From: Alisma plantago-aquatica | Lineage: Eukaryota > Streptophyta > Magnoliopsida > Alismatales > Alismataceae | Assembly (NCBI GenBank): GCA_963693085.1 | Contig: OY856409.1 | Coordinates: 1,164,978,749-1,165,042,748 of the forward strand | DNA length: 64,000 nt | Direction of reading: 5' to 3' | In this document: positions 12,331 to 23,741 of the stretch, piece by piece | Layout: every line of letters begins with the position of its first letter | Position numbering within the stretch: position 1 is the first letter of the stretch | The notes under the pieces: generated by a model | The model's input: the letters and a program-made list of their open reading frames with translations, nothing else | Told to the model about the DNA's origin: nothing | Databases searched by the model: none | Position numbers and translations under genes: made by a program

Positions 12331-12660
12331 CTTAGTGGATATTTTTTAAAACAAATCACTTAGTGAACATACTCAGTGAACTTGCTCCGTGGATATTTTC
12401 AACATACTTAGTGAACTTGCTCCGTGGATATTTTCAACATACTCAGTGAACTTGCTCCGTGGATATTTTCAAAAAAAATCACTTAGTAAACTTGCTTCGT
12501 GGATATTTTCAAAACAAATCACTTAGTGAACTTGCTCTGTGGATATTTTCAAAAGAAATCACTTAGTGAACTTGCTCCGTGGATATTTTCAAAACAAATC
12601 ACTTAGTGAACATACTCAGTGAACTTGCTTCGTGGATATTTTCAAAACAAATAAAGGATT
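12331..12660. repeat. Tandem repeat, unit about 40 bp, in element B
   Basis: The unit carries cacttagtgaacttgc, then tccgtggatattttc and aaaacaaat. It recurs about eight or nine times with small variants (cactcagtgaac, some units shortened by about ten bases). It is present once in the window because it lies in the internal region, not the LTR. Confidence 0.9.
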
Positions 12661-12681
12661 GCTGAGTGAATTATCTGTGTT

Positions 12682-12687
<6 letters not shown>

Positions 12688-12721
<34 letters not shown>
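12688..12721. repeat. (TA)n microsatellite
   Basis: An uninterrupted TA run just after the 40-bp tandem repeat. Confidence 0.9.
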
Positions 12722-12724
<3 letters not shown>

Positions 12725-12967
12725 TTTATTTTAACAAATATTATTGGGTAATGATAGAAGTGTGTTCTTTTATGCTTCTTCCTTTCAATAACATGGACAT
12801 CACATGTTAGGGGTTTATGCTCTGCATAAACATAAACAGTGATAAGGAGGAATTAATGAAAGGAACTTGTGTGAATTACAGATCCATGGTATCTCCATAA
12901 CATTAAGATTATATGTGGAGACTTGAGGGCATGATTAATGAATAATCTGACCCTCCTTTTTCCTGGG

Positions 12968-13004
12968 ATTTCGGGGACGAAATCCTTGTTAGGGGTTTAT
13001 AATT
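12968..13004 (+). other. Polypurine/chromovirus terminal motif of element B
   Basis: tttcggggacgaaatcc, then ttaggggtttataatt immediately before the right LTR. The first part is the conserved end found in Tekay/Del chromoviruses; the polypurine tract itself is weak here. Confidence 0.65.
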
Positions 13005-14427
13005 TGTAACATCCCTGACATGGGTTATGTGTTAACCCTAGATGTTTTGCCTAATAAGGTTGAGTAGATGCTTAATATAATATTGGTAAAAGTAATTAGG
13101 GCTCATGAGAAACTTATGTTTCAATTTTGGTCCTGTTTGAACAATGTTGAAGCAATGTTTGCTTATTTTGGACTAAAGTGCAAATTACCCAAGTTGAGGG
13201 GTTAACTTGCAAATTGTACATGATAATATGTTCCTCTGATGTTGAGACATCATAATAATGAATATTATGTAGTGGTATGGTTTTCACAAGCTTGGGCACC
13301 AAGATTAAGCTTGTAAAGCAATCCTTGTGCATTAAATCCTAGTTTTGGTGTAAAGTGCAATTTACCCAAAACCTAGGGTTCAATATGAAAATTACCACTT
13401 CAATAAGGTCCCTAATGTTTATTGGAATCATGTAGAGCAAATAAAATGAGAGGGGCGCCTCATTTGAATTAAGTTGGAGGAGAGAGAATCTTGATATTAA
13501 AATAATCAAGATTAATGCCTAATTGAAACCCTAATTTAATTTAGGGCAAAAATAAATGTATTAATTAAAGGGAATTCAACAAAAATTAAAATGGTTGGAT
13601 TCATATGTGTGTGTGACGTCCTTGAGCTTTGCAAGGACCACGAAAATATCCAAGGGAGTGGATAACTCACACACAATTTTATAAGAAAAAGAAATATCCA
13701 CTCACATATGGATATTAATATAATATGATTTAAGGTGCTTGATTTGCTTTTCTTTAAATCATGGATAATTGAGAGGGATAAGAGGCAAACAAGATAGCCT
13801 CGTCCCTAAGGAATATGAGGGGGAAGAGGCAGCCACATTTTTGGGATTAATTGGATTTTTGCAAAGTACATTCTCTCTCATTGAATTTTTATAAAAGGAC
13901 CTTTTACAAGCCAAATGGAAGGCTTTTTCGACCCCACTTCTTCTCCTTGCTTGGGAAACGACCAAGGGAGCTTGGGAGGGTCAGGAGGACGACCCCCAAC
14001 CTGTTGTTAAGGTTCTTTATCCATTTCACCTTGATTCCATGGTGGAAATCGAAAATAAATTATGGATTTCTTCCTATTTCGATCTCCTCTTCAATTCTAA
14101 CCATTCCTTTTCACTCAAACCTTGAGGACGAGCCTTGGAATGGTGAAAGTAGTTGCATCCACCATTGTTTCCGTGAGCTTGGAGATTTGGAGCTCAATTG
14201 GAGGCGGGTTTTATAACTTGAACCCTTAATTTTATTATTGCAATCAATTCCTTATCAATTGGTGATCATTTCTACATTTCTGAAATTAAGTTTGGTTGAT
14301 TGATGCAATATCCATGGAAATCATAGTAGATTTCGTGAGTTTGGAGATTTATGATGATGACATCATCATAAGCACACACCTCCCCAAATATATAAACCAA
14401 ATGGTTTCAACATGTTTGCCCATTCGG

Positions 14428-15656
14428 TTTCACCAAACTGTTTGAGACCAAATGGTTTGAGACCGTTTGAGAGAAAACGGTTTCAAAACCATTTGAAAGA
14501 GTTGACCAAGGGTTGAACGTTTTAGAATCCTATTCCTAATTATGTTGGTTGATAACCCACCAAATTTTATGGATTAATTCCAAAGGAATCATGAGTTGAA
14601 GGCTAATTAATTAGGCAAACCCTAATTGGATTAAGTGTTGATTTTCAACTTGATTGATTTGACTTTTTGGGTTATTTAGTCCAAATGGTTTCAAAACCAT
14701 TTGGGGATCACCCAAATGGTCTCAAGACCGTTTGGGGGTCACCCAATACCGTTTTGAGGTCTAGGGTTGGATATGGTTAAGTGTTTGAAGGAAAAAAGGT
14801 ATGGTGTTAACCCTTATCGGCTAAGTGCTGATTTTGCATTGAAATGAGTTGATGTTTTGGGTTGATTGATCCAAACGGTTTCAAAACCATTTGGGAATCA
14901 CACAAACGGTCTCAAGACCGTTTGGGGATCACCCAAGACCGTTTGGAGGTCTAGGGTTAAGCATGGTTGACCAATTGAAGGTCTAAAGGTACCAAAACAT
15001 TTTGCAATTAAGTGTTAATTTGATTATCAACTCAATAGCTCAAACCCTAATGATTTTTCACTAGAATCCATGGGTTGGATGAGACAAACGGTCTCAAGAA
15101 CGTTTGTAGGTCACCCAAGACCGTTTGGAGGTCTAGGGTTGAGTATGGTTAAGCAATCAAAGATCCAAAGGTACTAAGTTGAAGTGCAATCAAATGCTGA
15201 TTTGGTGATCAATCTAATGATCCAAACTTTGATTGATTGACTTGGATTTTGATGTTGACATGGGAAAACGGTCTCAAGACCGCTTGGAGGTCATCCAAAC
15301 GACCTCAAGACCGTTTGGGGTCAGGTCATGCCCAATTTGGATGATGGTCCAATGGTTTTAAAGTAACTAGTTTCACATTGGTTAATGTTGAAGGATCATT
15401 GATTCCAAACCCTAATTCAATTGATTCAAACCCTAATTGATGATCAATTGAGGGTCAATTGAGGGTAAAATCAGTTGGAGGTTGACCTACTTAACTCAAT
15501 TGAAGTATGGTGATAGGTCCAATTAATGATTGGATACATGAATTCAATGATTGAAGGAACCAACATTGGAAACCCTATTTTAATTTGATTGGTTGAGACC
15601 ATATTTGGTCCATGTGGTTTTGAGGAGGTTTGGACCAAACGATCTCAAACCGTTTG
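14428..15656. repeat. Palindrome array in the right LTR of element B
   Basis: Equivalent to 7232-8573 but with about three fewer palindromes. The copy at 14681-14704 is CCAAATGGTTT-CA-AAACCATTTGG, still a perfect palindrome, although its left-LTR counterpart reads ACGG/CCGT at the same places: both arms changed. Confidence 0.85.
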
Positions 15657-17077
15657 GAGACCCAAAGTGAAAACAGTTTCAATACCGACTTTGTCTAATC
15701 GATTTCAAGTACAACTTGTTTAAATGGTTTTCAACCAAATGATGTATGAGAACCAAGATCATTGAGGGTCTAAGTAATTAACTTTGTGAAGATCAACATG
15801 GTTAATCCATTTGAATATCTCATGTAATTGAAGGTCCATTATGGTGAACCTATTTAGATACTCAATGTTATGTGTGAAACCCTAATTAGAGTAATGCTAT
15901 GTGTGAAACCCTAATTAAAGCAATGCTAAGTGTGAAACCCTAATCTAGGGTAAAGCTGAGTGTTATTATAAATTCAGGGTGATGATGTAACCCTAACTTA
16001 GTGTAACAATGAATGAAACCCTAATTTAATGGGAATTGTATATCTTAACCCTAATTTGGGTATGAGGAAAGAGAAACCCCACTTGGATGTGAATGGTAAA
16101 CCCTAATCCCTAAAAATGGGATAAAGATATATGAAACCCTAATATAGGGTAGTGCCATTAATACTAATGTGAAGCCTTGACACTGGGTGATGTGTTGTGA
16201 AACCTTAATTTCACATAATACTAGGTGAAACCCTAATATAGAAAGATGTTATGTGAAACTCTAATAAAGAGTGATTCTAGGTGAAATCTATATATGTTTG
16301 TGTGATTCTAAGTGAACCTTAAGTTATAATTATGGGAATCCTATTCCTATTGATGGAATGATGATTAATGTATTAACAAATGAAATACCTAGAGGGGTTG
16401 ATTATGGATATCCTTTTATTAACAGTCTCTGACTAAAGGGTGAGTCCATATCATTAGTAATGGTTGTATTTTCTAAATAGATGAATCATGACCATTACAT
16501 TGCATGATGAATGTGATGATCTAGTGCATAAGTATTAGGATGAGAATTACCCTAATACAAGCTAAGTGAATAAACTCAAGTAAGATGATGGTGTTGAGGG
16601 AAGTGATACATCCAGACGTGATAGATATCACATCCAACAGGCAACACCCCAATGTTGAAATACCTTGATGTGGTTTTAAATCCAATACAATTGGAATAAA
16701 TGACACATGAAATGTATCATGACAATTGTTACATTGAGATGTAATGCACTTTGTTAAGAGTAGGATATCATGCCTTATGAAAAGGTTAATTCAAATCAAT
16801 AGACTATGGTATAATCATATTCTGATAAAGATGAGAAAGAAACTCATACTTTATGTTGATAATACATTCAATGATGAATGATGAGGATATATAAATATGT
16901 TTGAATACTTATGATATCTATTTATGGTTTCTAGCTTTGAGAAGTAATGGAATAGGGCTGATCATTATTAATATGATCTTAAGAACCCAAGTGATTATTT
17001 ATGGAATACCCTAATGAAGGGTGTTGATATAAAAGAGAAATCATGAACCCTAAAAAGGGATGATGCTACTTAGTGTT

Positions 17078-17082
17078 GTATG
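17078..17082. other. Target-site duplication of element C, left copy
   Basis: gtatg, repeated at 22557-22561. Removing element C and one copy restores the sequence of the left LTR of B near 9990. Confidence 0.9.
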
Positions 17083-17428
17083 AGTTAGAAAAGAGAAAAG
17101 GTAGATAGGTATGATGAAACCCTAGATCGAATAAGAGAGAAAGCTAGTAAGGGAAGACGGGGCTCAAGACTGAAGAGGAGAAAGAGATAGAAAGAGTGGG
17201 CGATTCAATTTCAGTAGAATGCGGGAAGTGAATCATTACATGGTACAATGAACTCAAGCTCATCTTTATACAGTAGCCACACACATATAACTCCATAGGG
17301 TAAATACCAAAAATGCCCTGCACCAACACGGTCGTGTTATCCATAACACGGTCGTGGTATCCAACTCAACCAAACACGGTTGTGTCATCCACAACACGGT
17401 CGTGGTCATAGTATCAACTCATCCAATA
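17083..17428 (-). repeat. 3' LTR of element C, 346 bp
   Basis: It matches 22231-22556 apart from a few substitutions and one extra 20-base palindrome unit. A TATA box (TATAAAG, minus strand) lies at 17264-17270, and the palindromes AACACG-GT-CGTGTT lie upstream of it at 17325, 17345, 17373 and 17393. Confidence 0.93.
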
Positions 17429-17446
17429 CCCTCCTCCCCCCCCCCC
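17429..17446 (-). other. Polypurine tract of element C
   Basis: On the minus strand a run of about fourteen G interrupted by one A lies directly before the LTR start TATTGG. This is an unusually pure G tract. Confidence 0.85.
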
Positions 17447-17483
17447 GTAAACTTGGGATGGATTGTCGCAGACCAAGTTTGTG

Positions 17484-20400
17484 TCATAGAAGCCGATGAC
17501 GGACCTTGGACAAAGATTTTGTAAAGATATCAGTTGTTTGTTGTGCAGAAGGAACATGAGCAGTAAGTATGTGACGAAGAGCAACTTTCTCGCGAATGAA
17601 ATGATAGTCAATCTCTATGTGTTTGGTCCTGGCATGAAACATAGGATTTACAGTGAGATGCAATGCACTCACATTGTCATAGTATAGCACAGCTAGTCTA
17701 GGCATAGAGATTCCAAGATCACGAAGAAGATAAGATAACCAAGTCAGTTCTACTACAGTAGTAGCCAAAGCTCTATACTCGGCCTCACAACTGGACCGAG
17801 CCACTGTACTCTGCTTCTTTGCACTCCAAGATATACAAGTACTACCAAGGAAGACACAAAAGCATGTAGTTGATCGTCTTGTAGAAGGACAACCAGCCCA
17901 GTCAGAATCACTGAAGGCATGATGAGATAAAGTGGGCGATGGTGCAACATGCAACCCAAGCATGATAGTTCCTTTCAGATATCTGAGGATTCTTTTGACT
18001 AAGATGAAATGAGTTTTAGTAGGAGCAGTGAGAAACTGACAAGCTATGTTAATAGCATATGCAATGTCAGGACGTCTAATGGTGACATACTGTAAACAGC
18101 CAACAAGATGTCTGTAGTGATGAGCATTGCTAAGTAACAGACTATTATCAGCTTGAAGAGTTTTGTTAAAATTTGAGGGAATGGGAGTTGAAGCAGGTTT
18201 GCAATCAAGAAGCTGATCCTGGGAGAGAATATCCAGGACGTATTTTTCTTGGCTCAAAAGAATACCACTACAATGAGAAAGAACTTGGATGCCAAGGAAG
18301 TAGGTAAGAGGCCCAAGAAGTCGCAGATTAAACTCATTGCTCAGACTTTCTTGAAACTGAGTTAGAGTAGTACTGTCATTCCCTGTTAATATGATATCAT
18401 CTACATATAACAGAAGATAGATAGTGACTTTGTTTTGAAAAAAAACAAAGAGAGAAGGATCAGCAAAGCTACACATGAATCCAGACATCAGTAAAAATTC
18501 ATTGAGCCTATTAAACCAGGCACGTGGTGCTTGCTTTAAGCCATATAGAGCTTTATGTAACTTGCACACCAAGTGAGGTCCTTCTTTGCTTATGAAACTT
18601 GGTGGTTGACTCATATAAACAGGTTCTATTAATTCCCCATTTAGAAAGGCATTACAGATATCAATTTGAATCATCTTCCATCTGAAGGTAACAGCAAGAG
18701 TAAGAACAACACGAACAGTGGCAGCTTTAACTACTGGGCTGAATGTCTCCAGATAGTCCACACCCTCTTCCTGACTGAAACCTTTGGCTACCAATCTCGC
18801 TTTAAGGCGCTCAGCAGAACCATCTGCCTTGAGTTTGGTTTTGAAAACCCACATGCATCCAATTATATTCGTGTTTGGTGGTTTAAGAACAAGAGACCAG
18901 GTATGATTGGTATGAAGAGCCTGAAGCTCAGTCATCATAGCAGCAAGCCATCCAGAATGTTGTAAGGCAGCTTTAACAGATGTAGGAGGAGAAGGAACAA
19001 CTTGAGTATTCAAAACATATTTAGGGTTAGCCTTGAGAACACTAGCTTTGCTACGTGTAATCATAGGATGAGTGTTTCCAGGATGGGTGATTACAGGACT
19101 AGTAAGCACAGAGGATCCAGAGACACTTGCTTTACTGCGTGTAATCATAGGATGAGTATTGCCAGATGTAATATGCATAGAAGATCCAGAAGCAGTTGCT
19201 ACTTGTAACTCAGTATGTGATTGACTAGAGTCTAGATTGTTAGAAGACAGATTGATGAGAAGGTTTGGCGAGGTAGTGTTATCATCAGAGATAGCAAAAG
19301 GATCTGAAGTACTGACAATGTCAGTGGTTAGGGGCATGCTGAAGTCAGTAGAAATCTCCCCACCATTGTTAGTAACACATGCCTTCTCACCAGAGGTCAG
19401 AGAAATGCTATCAGGAATTCCTTTAGCTGACTCAGATATGATTGACTCGTTTGGTAAAGCAGCAGTAGAGACATTGCCATTAGAAGAACTGAAAGACAAG
19501 TTAGAGATGTTGTTGTCCTCTTCAAGAACATTGTGCACAATATTAGAAGTGGATGATGACGATGAGTTATCATCAGTAGCAGAAAGAAATTCAGAAAAAG
19601 TAGATAAATCACCAGTAGGAATTTGAGATGACACTTTATGTTTGTAGGGAAACGCATCTTCATTGAAAACAACATGTCGGGAAAAGTAAATTCTCCCAGA
19701 TGAGATGTGCAAACAGCGATATCCTTTGTAAGAATCACTGTATCCCAGAAAAACACAAGGTAGGGACCTTGGTTCTAGTTTATGCTTATTGTAATCACGC
19801 AAGCAGGGAAAGCAAAGACAACCAAAGCTTCTTAGAGACACATAATTAGGTGTTTTGTTATATAGAGTAACCAGTGGAGACTTGTATTCTCTGTGTTTAG
19901 AGGGCAGACAGTTTATAATATGAACAGCATAGGAGAAAGCTTCAACCCAAAAGGATGTAGGTACACCACTGTCAAACAGCATGGTCAAGCCAATTTCAAC
20001 AATATGACGATGCTTTCTTTCAACCAAACCAACTTGAGCATGTCTGTGAGGACAAGCTAGTTGATGGACAATACCTTCTGCTAACATAAACTCCTACATT
20101 GCATGATTAACAAACTCACCACCACCATCAATAACTAGAACTTGAACTTTCATAGCAAATTGTCGAGCAACCATTTTACAAAAGAAAACAAAATATTGAA
20201 AGAAATTTGATTTCTTCTTTAGAGGATAGAACCAGCAAAAGCGAGACCATTCATCAATAAAAAGAGCATAGTACAGAAAACCTTGCTTTGAGCAGACAAG
20301 TGACTTCCCCCACAAGTCACAATATACTTGTCCAAACGGAACTTGACATTTATTATGATTATTAGAGTAAGGTAGCTGATGGCTTTTGCCAAGCATACAA

Positions 20401-22202
20401 CTATTGCAGAAATCAAGAGATTTATTGCTAGAAACAATAATATTTCTATGTTCCATATATTTTTGTATGTAATGATTAACATGACCAAGTCTCTTATGCC
20501 AAGTAGCTGATGAGGCTTGATTCTATCTAGATGCAACAAAGACTGACGGAGCAGGTGCTGGCTTAGTGACAGACTGTAGCACATACATCCCTTGTCGAAG
20601 AGCTCCTCTAGCCAGGATTTTGTGACTCTGTAAATGTACAATTAGAAACATATCTTTGAAGAAAATAAAGAAGCAAGGGTAGTCGTTTGTCAACTGAGCA
20701 ACAGATAAAAGATTTTTCTTCATTGCAGGAGCTAACAACACTTTCTAAAGACACACATATGTATCATTTACAAAGTATGCACATCCAGTGTGTGTTATAG
20801 GTAGAGATGTACCATCTCCAATCATTATAGAATCAGATCCAGAGTAACGAACAACATTGTGAAGAATAGATGGTGTTTGAGCAATGTAATTTGTTGCCCT
20901 AGAGTCCACATGCCATTCACTAAGATTGAAATTTTGTCCCTCTGTTAAATGAACAGCAGCTAGGGCTTTGTCTTGATCAGTAACAGCATCTTCAGTCAGG
21001 CGTTTAGGTATCTCAGTCAGTTGAAAGTTATTATCGAACTTGTGCCAGCATTTGAAGGCATCATGACCACGCTTGCCACAGATCTGACAGAATACAGGCG
21101 GTCTCCCTTGATACTGAGGTCCAGAGAAGCGAACACTAGGATTGAAGCCTCTTCCTTGAGAGGTGAAGTACTGATCAGGACGAGAGCCAAGAACACCAGG
21201 AGACTGTGTCACAGGAAAGGATTGTGGCATCTGGAAGGGTTGAGCACCAGAAGATTGTACCACGGGAAAGGATTGACCAGGAAATTATTGACCTGGAGAA
21301 GAGTATACGCCGCTAGAGAAAGAGTTACTGCCGTAGAACTGAGAAGAGTTGTTACTGCCAGGAAACTGAGAGTACTGAGAGTAATTATTGCTACTGCCTG
21401 GAAACTGTGAAGAAGAGTTGTAATTATTGTACCTATGACTGCCTCTTCCAGTACCTTTGGTATTGAAGTTCACTTTCTGTCTGACGAAGGCAAGATTAGG
21501 GGAATTCATGAACTCAGAAGATGACCTTCTCATATCATGATCTTTCAGAAGAGACACTACTTCATCATACGGAGGAATTCGAGGTCTCATTATAGACACA
21601 GTGAAGGTCTCGTATTCAGATCCAAGACCACTCAAAAGGAAGTACACTTTATCGTCTTCAGGAATGGATTTTCCAATCGCATGAAGTTGATCACAGACCT
21701 ACTTAAACTCTCGAATGTAGTCGACTATAGATCTACTCCCTTTACTCATTCGATGAAGCTTATTCATCAATTCAAAATTGCATGATTGTGTCGACTCATA
21801 GAAATTTTTGGCTAGAGCAGACCAGATTTGAGCAGAAGAAGACAACCCGACAACTACTCCTAGAACTTCCTCAGTAATAGATCCCATTATACAACCTTTA
21901 ACAAGTCGATCCATTCGCATCCAAGCAGTATAGTTAGGGTTCGCAGTAACGTTACCTTCATCGTCGATCAGAATCTTCACCGGCATCTTTTCTGTTCCAT
22001 CTATGAACGACTCTAGTGAATTGCTCTCTATCAGTGCTCTGACTTGGACTTCCCAGTAGAGATAGTTGGTGTTCGTGAGCTTCAGAGACATGAAATTGGC
22101 GACATTAACTCCGGTGGAAAAAGGATACTTCTTGACGATCTGCTCTCTTATCTCCTTGTTGATGGGACTATCTCCTACGATTTCTGAGGAGGCGGAAGCC
22201 AT
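17484..22202 (-). pseudogene. gag-pol: gag-pol polyprotein of element C, broken only by in-frame stops
   Basis: One frame of about 1573 codons starting at the ATG at 22202 (MASASSEIVGDSP). Gag occupies about 22202-21290, with a CCHC zinc knuckle CQICGKRGHDAFKC near 21060-21100. The protease site reads VDSRATNY where DSG is usual, so the catalytic motif is altered. Integrase keeps WHKRLGH, CNSCMLGK and its acidic residues (CDLWG, IDGGGEF, LVERKHR). RT keeps YVDD (LLYVDDIILTG) and RNase H keeps SDSDWAG. Stops at 21699, 21285, 20745, 20523 and 20094 and an early terminal TGA at 17484 are all in one frame; no frameshift was found. All fit CAG, CAA or CGA codons hit by C-to-T change. It cannot make a full polyprotein. 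Confidence 0.93.
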
Positions 22203-22216
22203 TCTTCGGATCGAAG

Positions 22217-22229
22217 ATGCTCTGATACC
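22217..22229 (-). other. Primer-binding site of element C
   Basis: On the minus strand TGGTATCAGAGCA, matching initiator tRNA-Met, starting one base inside the 5' LTR. Confidence 0.9.
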
Positions 22230-22230
22230 A

Positions 22231-22556
22231 AGTTAGAAAAGAGAAAAGGTAGATAGGTATGATGAAACCCTAGATCGAATAAGAGAGAAAGCTAGTAAGG
22301 GAAGACGGGGCTCAAGACTGAAGAGGAGAAAGAGAGAGAAAGGGCGGGCGATTCAATTTCAGTAGAATGCGGGAAGTGAATCGTTACATTGTACAATGAA
22401 CTCAAGCTCATCTTTATACAGTAGCCACACACATATAACTCCACATGGTAAATACCAAAAATGCCCTGCACCAACACGGTCGTGGTATCCAACTCAACCA
22501 AACACGGTCGTGTCATCCACAACACGGTCGTGGTCATAGTATCAACTCATCCAATA
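22231..22556 (-). repeat. 5' LTR of element C, 326 bp
   Basis: It has three AACACG-GT-CGTG-type units (22474, 22501, 22521 areas) against four in the other LTR, which explains the whole 20-base length difference. It would hold the promoter of the element, transcribing leftwards. Confidence 0.93.
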
Positions 22557-23736
22557 GTATGATACTGATATGAAAGCATTATAATTGTTACCATGAATAT
22601 TAATCATGCAGGGATGATGAGATGAGAAGCATATCTAGGTATGAGCTATGATGCTTGTTTATTGAAAATATATTATAGGCCTTATAATCCTTCATATGCT
22701 TTGTGTAGTAAGAATCAATGAGCTGTGTGTATTATGTAAAATACATTGTATATCAAGAATTATGATGTCTTTGCTCAGATGATCTGAAGGTAAAAAGTTA
22801 CCTAACAAGTGGTAATGAGTATCCTATGGTGAGTCATGGGTTCAAATACCCAGATGCTATAATCATGATGATGAACTTGTTAAGAAGAGGAAATGTACTT
22901 GGTGAATTGAGGGATTAAGATCCCAATCGTTTGTGAAAAGAGTATGGCTACATGCCATGACTCCACAATGACAATGTCAGGTAGTAGATATATGATCTAA
23001 GCCTAAAGATAGTTAATGTTGTGGTAATGATGATGTAGTGAATAAATGTTATACATGTTCTTCATATTCCTTAATGAATAAGTGACATGTGGCTCTTTCA
23101 AGTTATAGCTGCAATGTTTTAGATAAGAATAACATTCTAATATGTTAGATATTGAATTAGCTGATGTTTATCAAATATGATTCCTCTGTGCATATTTATC
23201 TTCTTAAGCTGCAATAATAATGTTACTGGCGAAGAGTTATATCTCTCGTTGGGGCAATTTACAATTGTCTCACCCCTGTGGGAACTACATTTTTAGGTGG
23301 ACGCGGACGAGGAGACAGGAATCCTTCAGTAGGAGAAGGCAACAGCAGCAGGGACAACAGTGAAGTCTCAGGTGGAGACAGTGGTTGTTATGCCTTGTAT
23401 AGTTATAGATAGAGTCCTATGTGTCGTATCTGTACTCTCAGGTCCTCAGAGTAGTAGTTAGTACTTTCGAGATTTTGGCTCAGTGCCTCGAGATTTTATA
23501 CTGCCTGTGTTTAGTTTGACAGGACAGTTAATGCTTGTAATTCTCAAAAGGAGATGATACAGAATATGTACCTTTGAACAAGAATGTAATTATGTTACTT
23601 TGGTTCTATGTGAGAAAGTTTTCCTTTGATGGATCTCTTGATAAAAAGGTTTTAATTTTTAGTGATTTTTGGTAATCCACTGCTTAATGAACGCATCCGC
23701 ATTAGTTAATCTTGTTTTCGCGAGACAGATGCCACG
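22557..23736 (+). repeat. Right (3') LTR of element B, second part
   Basis: It continues the LTR from the position equivalent to about 9990 and ends GATGCCACG, followed by the TSD ctatg (23737-23741). The left LTR ends CCACA, so the last base has changed from A to G here. Confidence 0.9.
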
Positions 23737-23741
23737 CTATG

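Larger units (their letters stand above)
11174..13004 (+). mobile_element. Internal region of element B, no pol
   Basis: Only 1831 bases. An ATG at 11307 near the PBS opens a short frame (MTGEHEEH...) that stops within about 25 codons; it may be the relic of a gag start, but I cannot identify gag. No protease, RT, RNase H or integrase motif is visible in any frame. Its right part holds a tandem repeat (12331-12660) and a TA microsatellite (about 12688-12721). Confidence 0.7.
13005..17082 (+). repeat. Right (3') LTR of element B, first part
   Basis: It aligns with 5812 to about 9993 of the left LTR. Its palindrome array (about 14428-15656) has fewer units: it lacks 78 bases relative to 8471-8548 and 31 bases relative to the pair at 7891/7922. 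Its teloboxes lie around 15877-16143. The LTR is broken by element C at 17083. Confidence 0.9.
17083..22556 (-). mobile_element. Element C: nearly complete Ty1/copia retrotransposon with TA...CT termini
   Basis: 5474 bases on the minus strand: LTRs at 22231-22556 (5') and 17083-17428 (3'), PBS, one gag-pol frame and a polypurine tract, flanked by TSD gtatg. All copia domains occur in the standard order gag, protease, integrase, RT, RNase H. On the element's strand the LTRs begin TATTGGATGAG and end TTTTCTAACT, so the termini are TA...CT, one of the known non-canonical types. The LTRs differ by a few substitutions and one 20-base unit, so the insertion is fairly recent. I did not assign a copia lineage. 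Confidence 0.93.
5812..23736 (+). mobile_element. Element B: Ty3/gypsy (Tekay-like) non-autonomous element with giant LTRs
   Basis: The element has two LTRs (5812-11173 and 13005-23736, the latter split by element C), a 1.83 kb internal region, a PBS and a degenerate polypurine end, flanked by the TSD ctatg. The motif tttcggggacgaaatcc just inside the right LTR is typical of Tekay/Del chromoviruses, and the PBS fits initiator tRNA-Met. There is no recognisable RT, integrase or RNase H, so it must have been mobilised by enzymes made elsewhere. Having LTRs three times longer than the interior resembles a LARD, but more extreme. It interrupts pol of element A, so it is younger than A and older than C. 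Confidence 0.85.

Noticed and set aside
12331..12660. CRISPR-like array
   Set aside because: Units are directly adjacent without unique spacers, and the setting is a plant retrotransposon.
18666..19626. Plus-strand ORFs of 99 and 129 codons over element C
   Set aside because: They are antisense shadows of the polyprotein frame on the minus strand.
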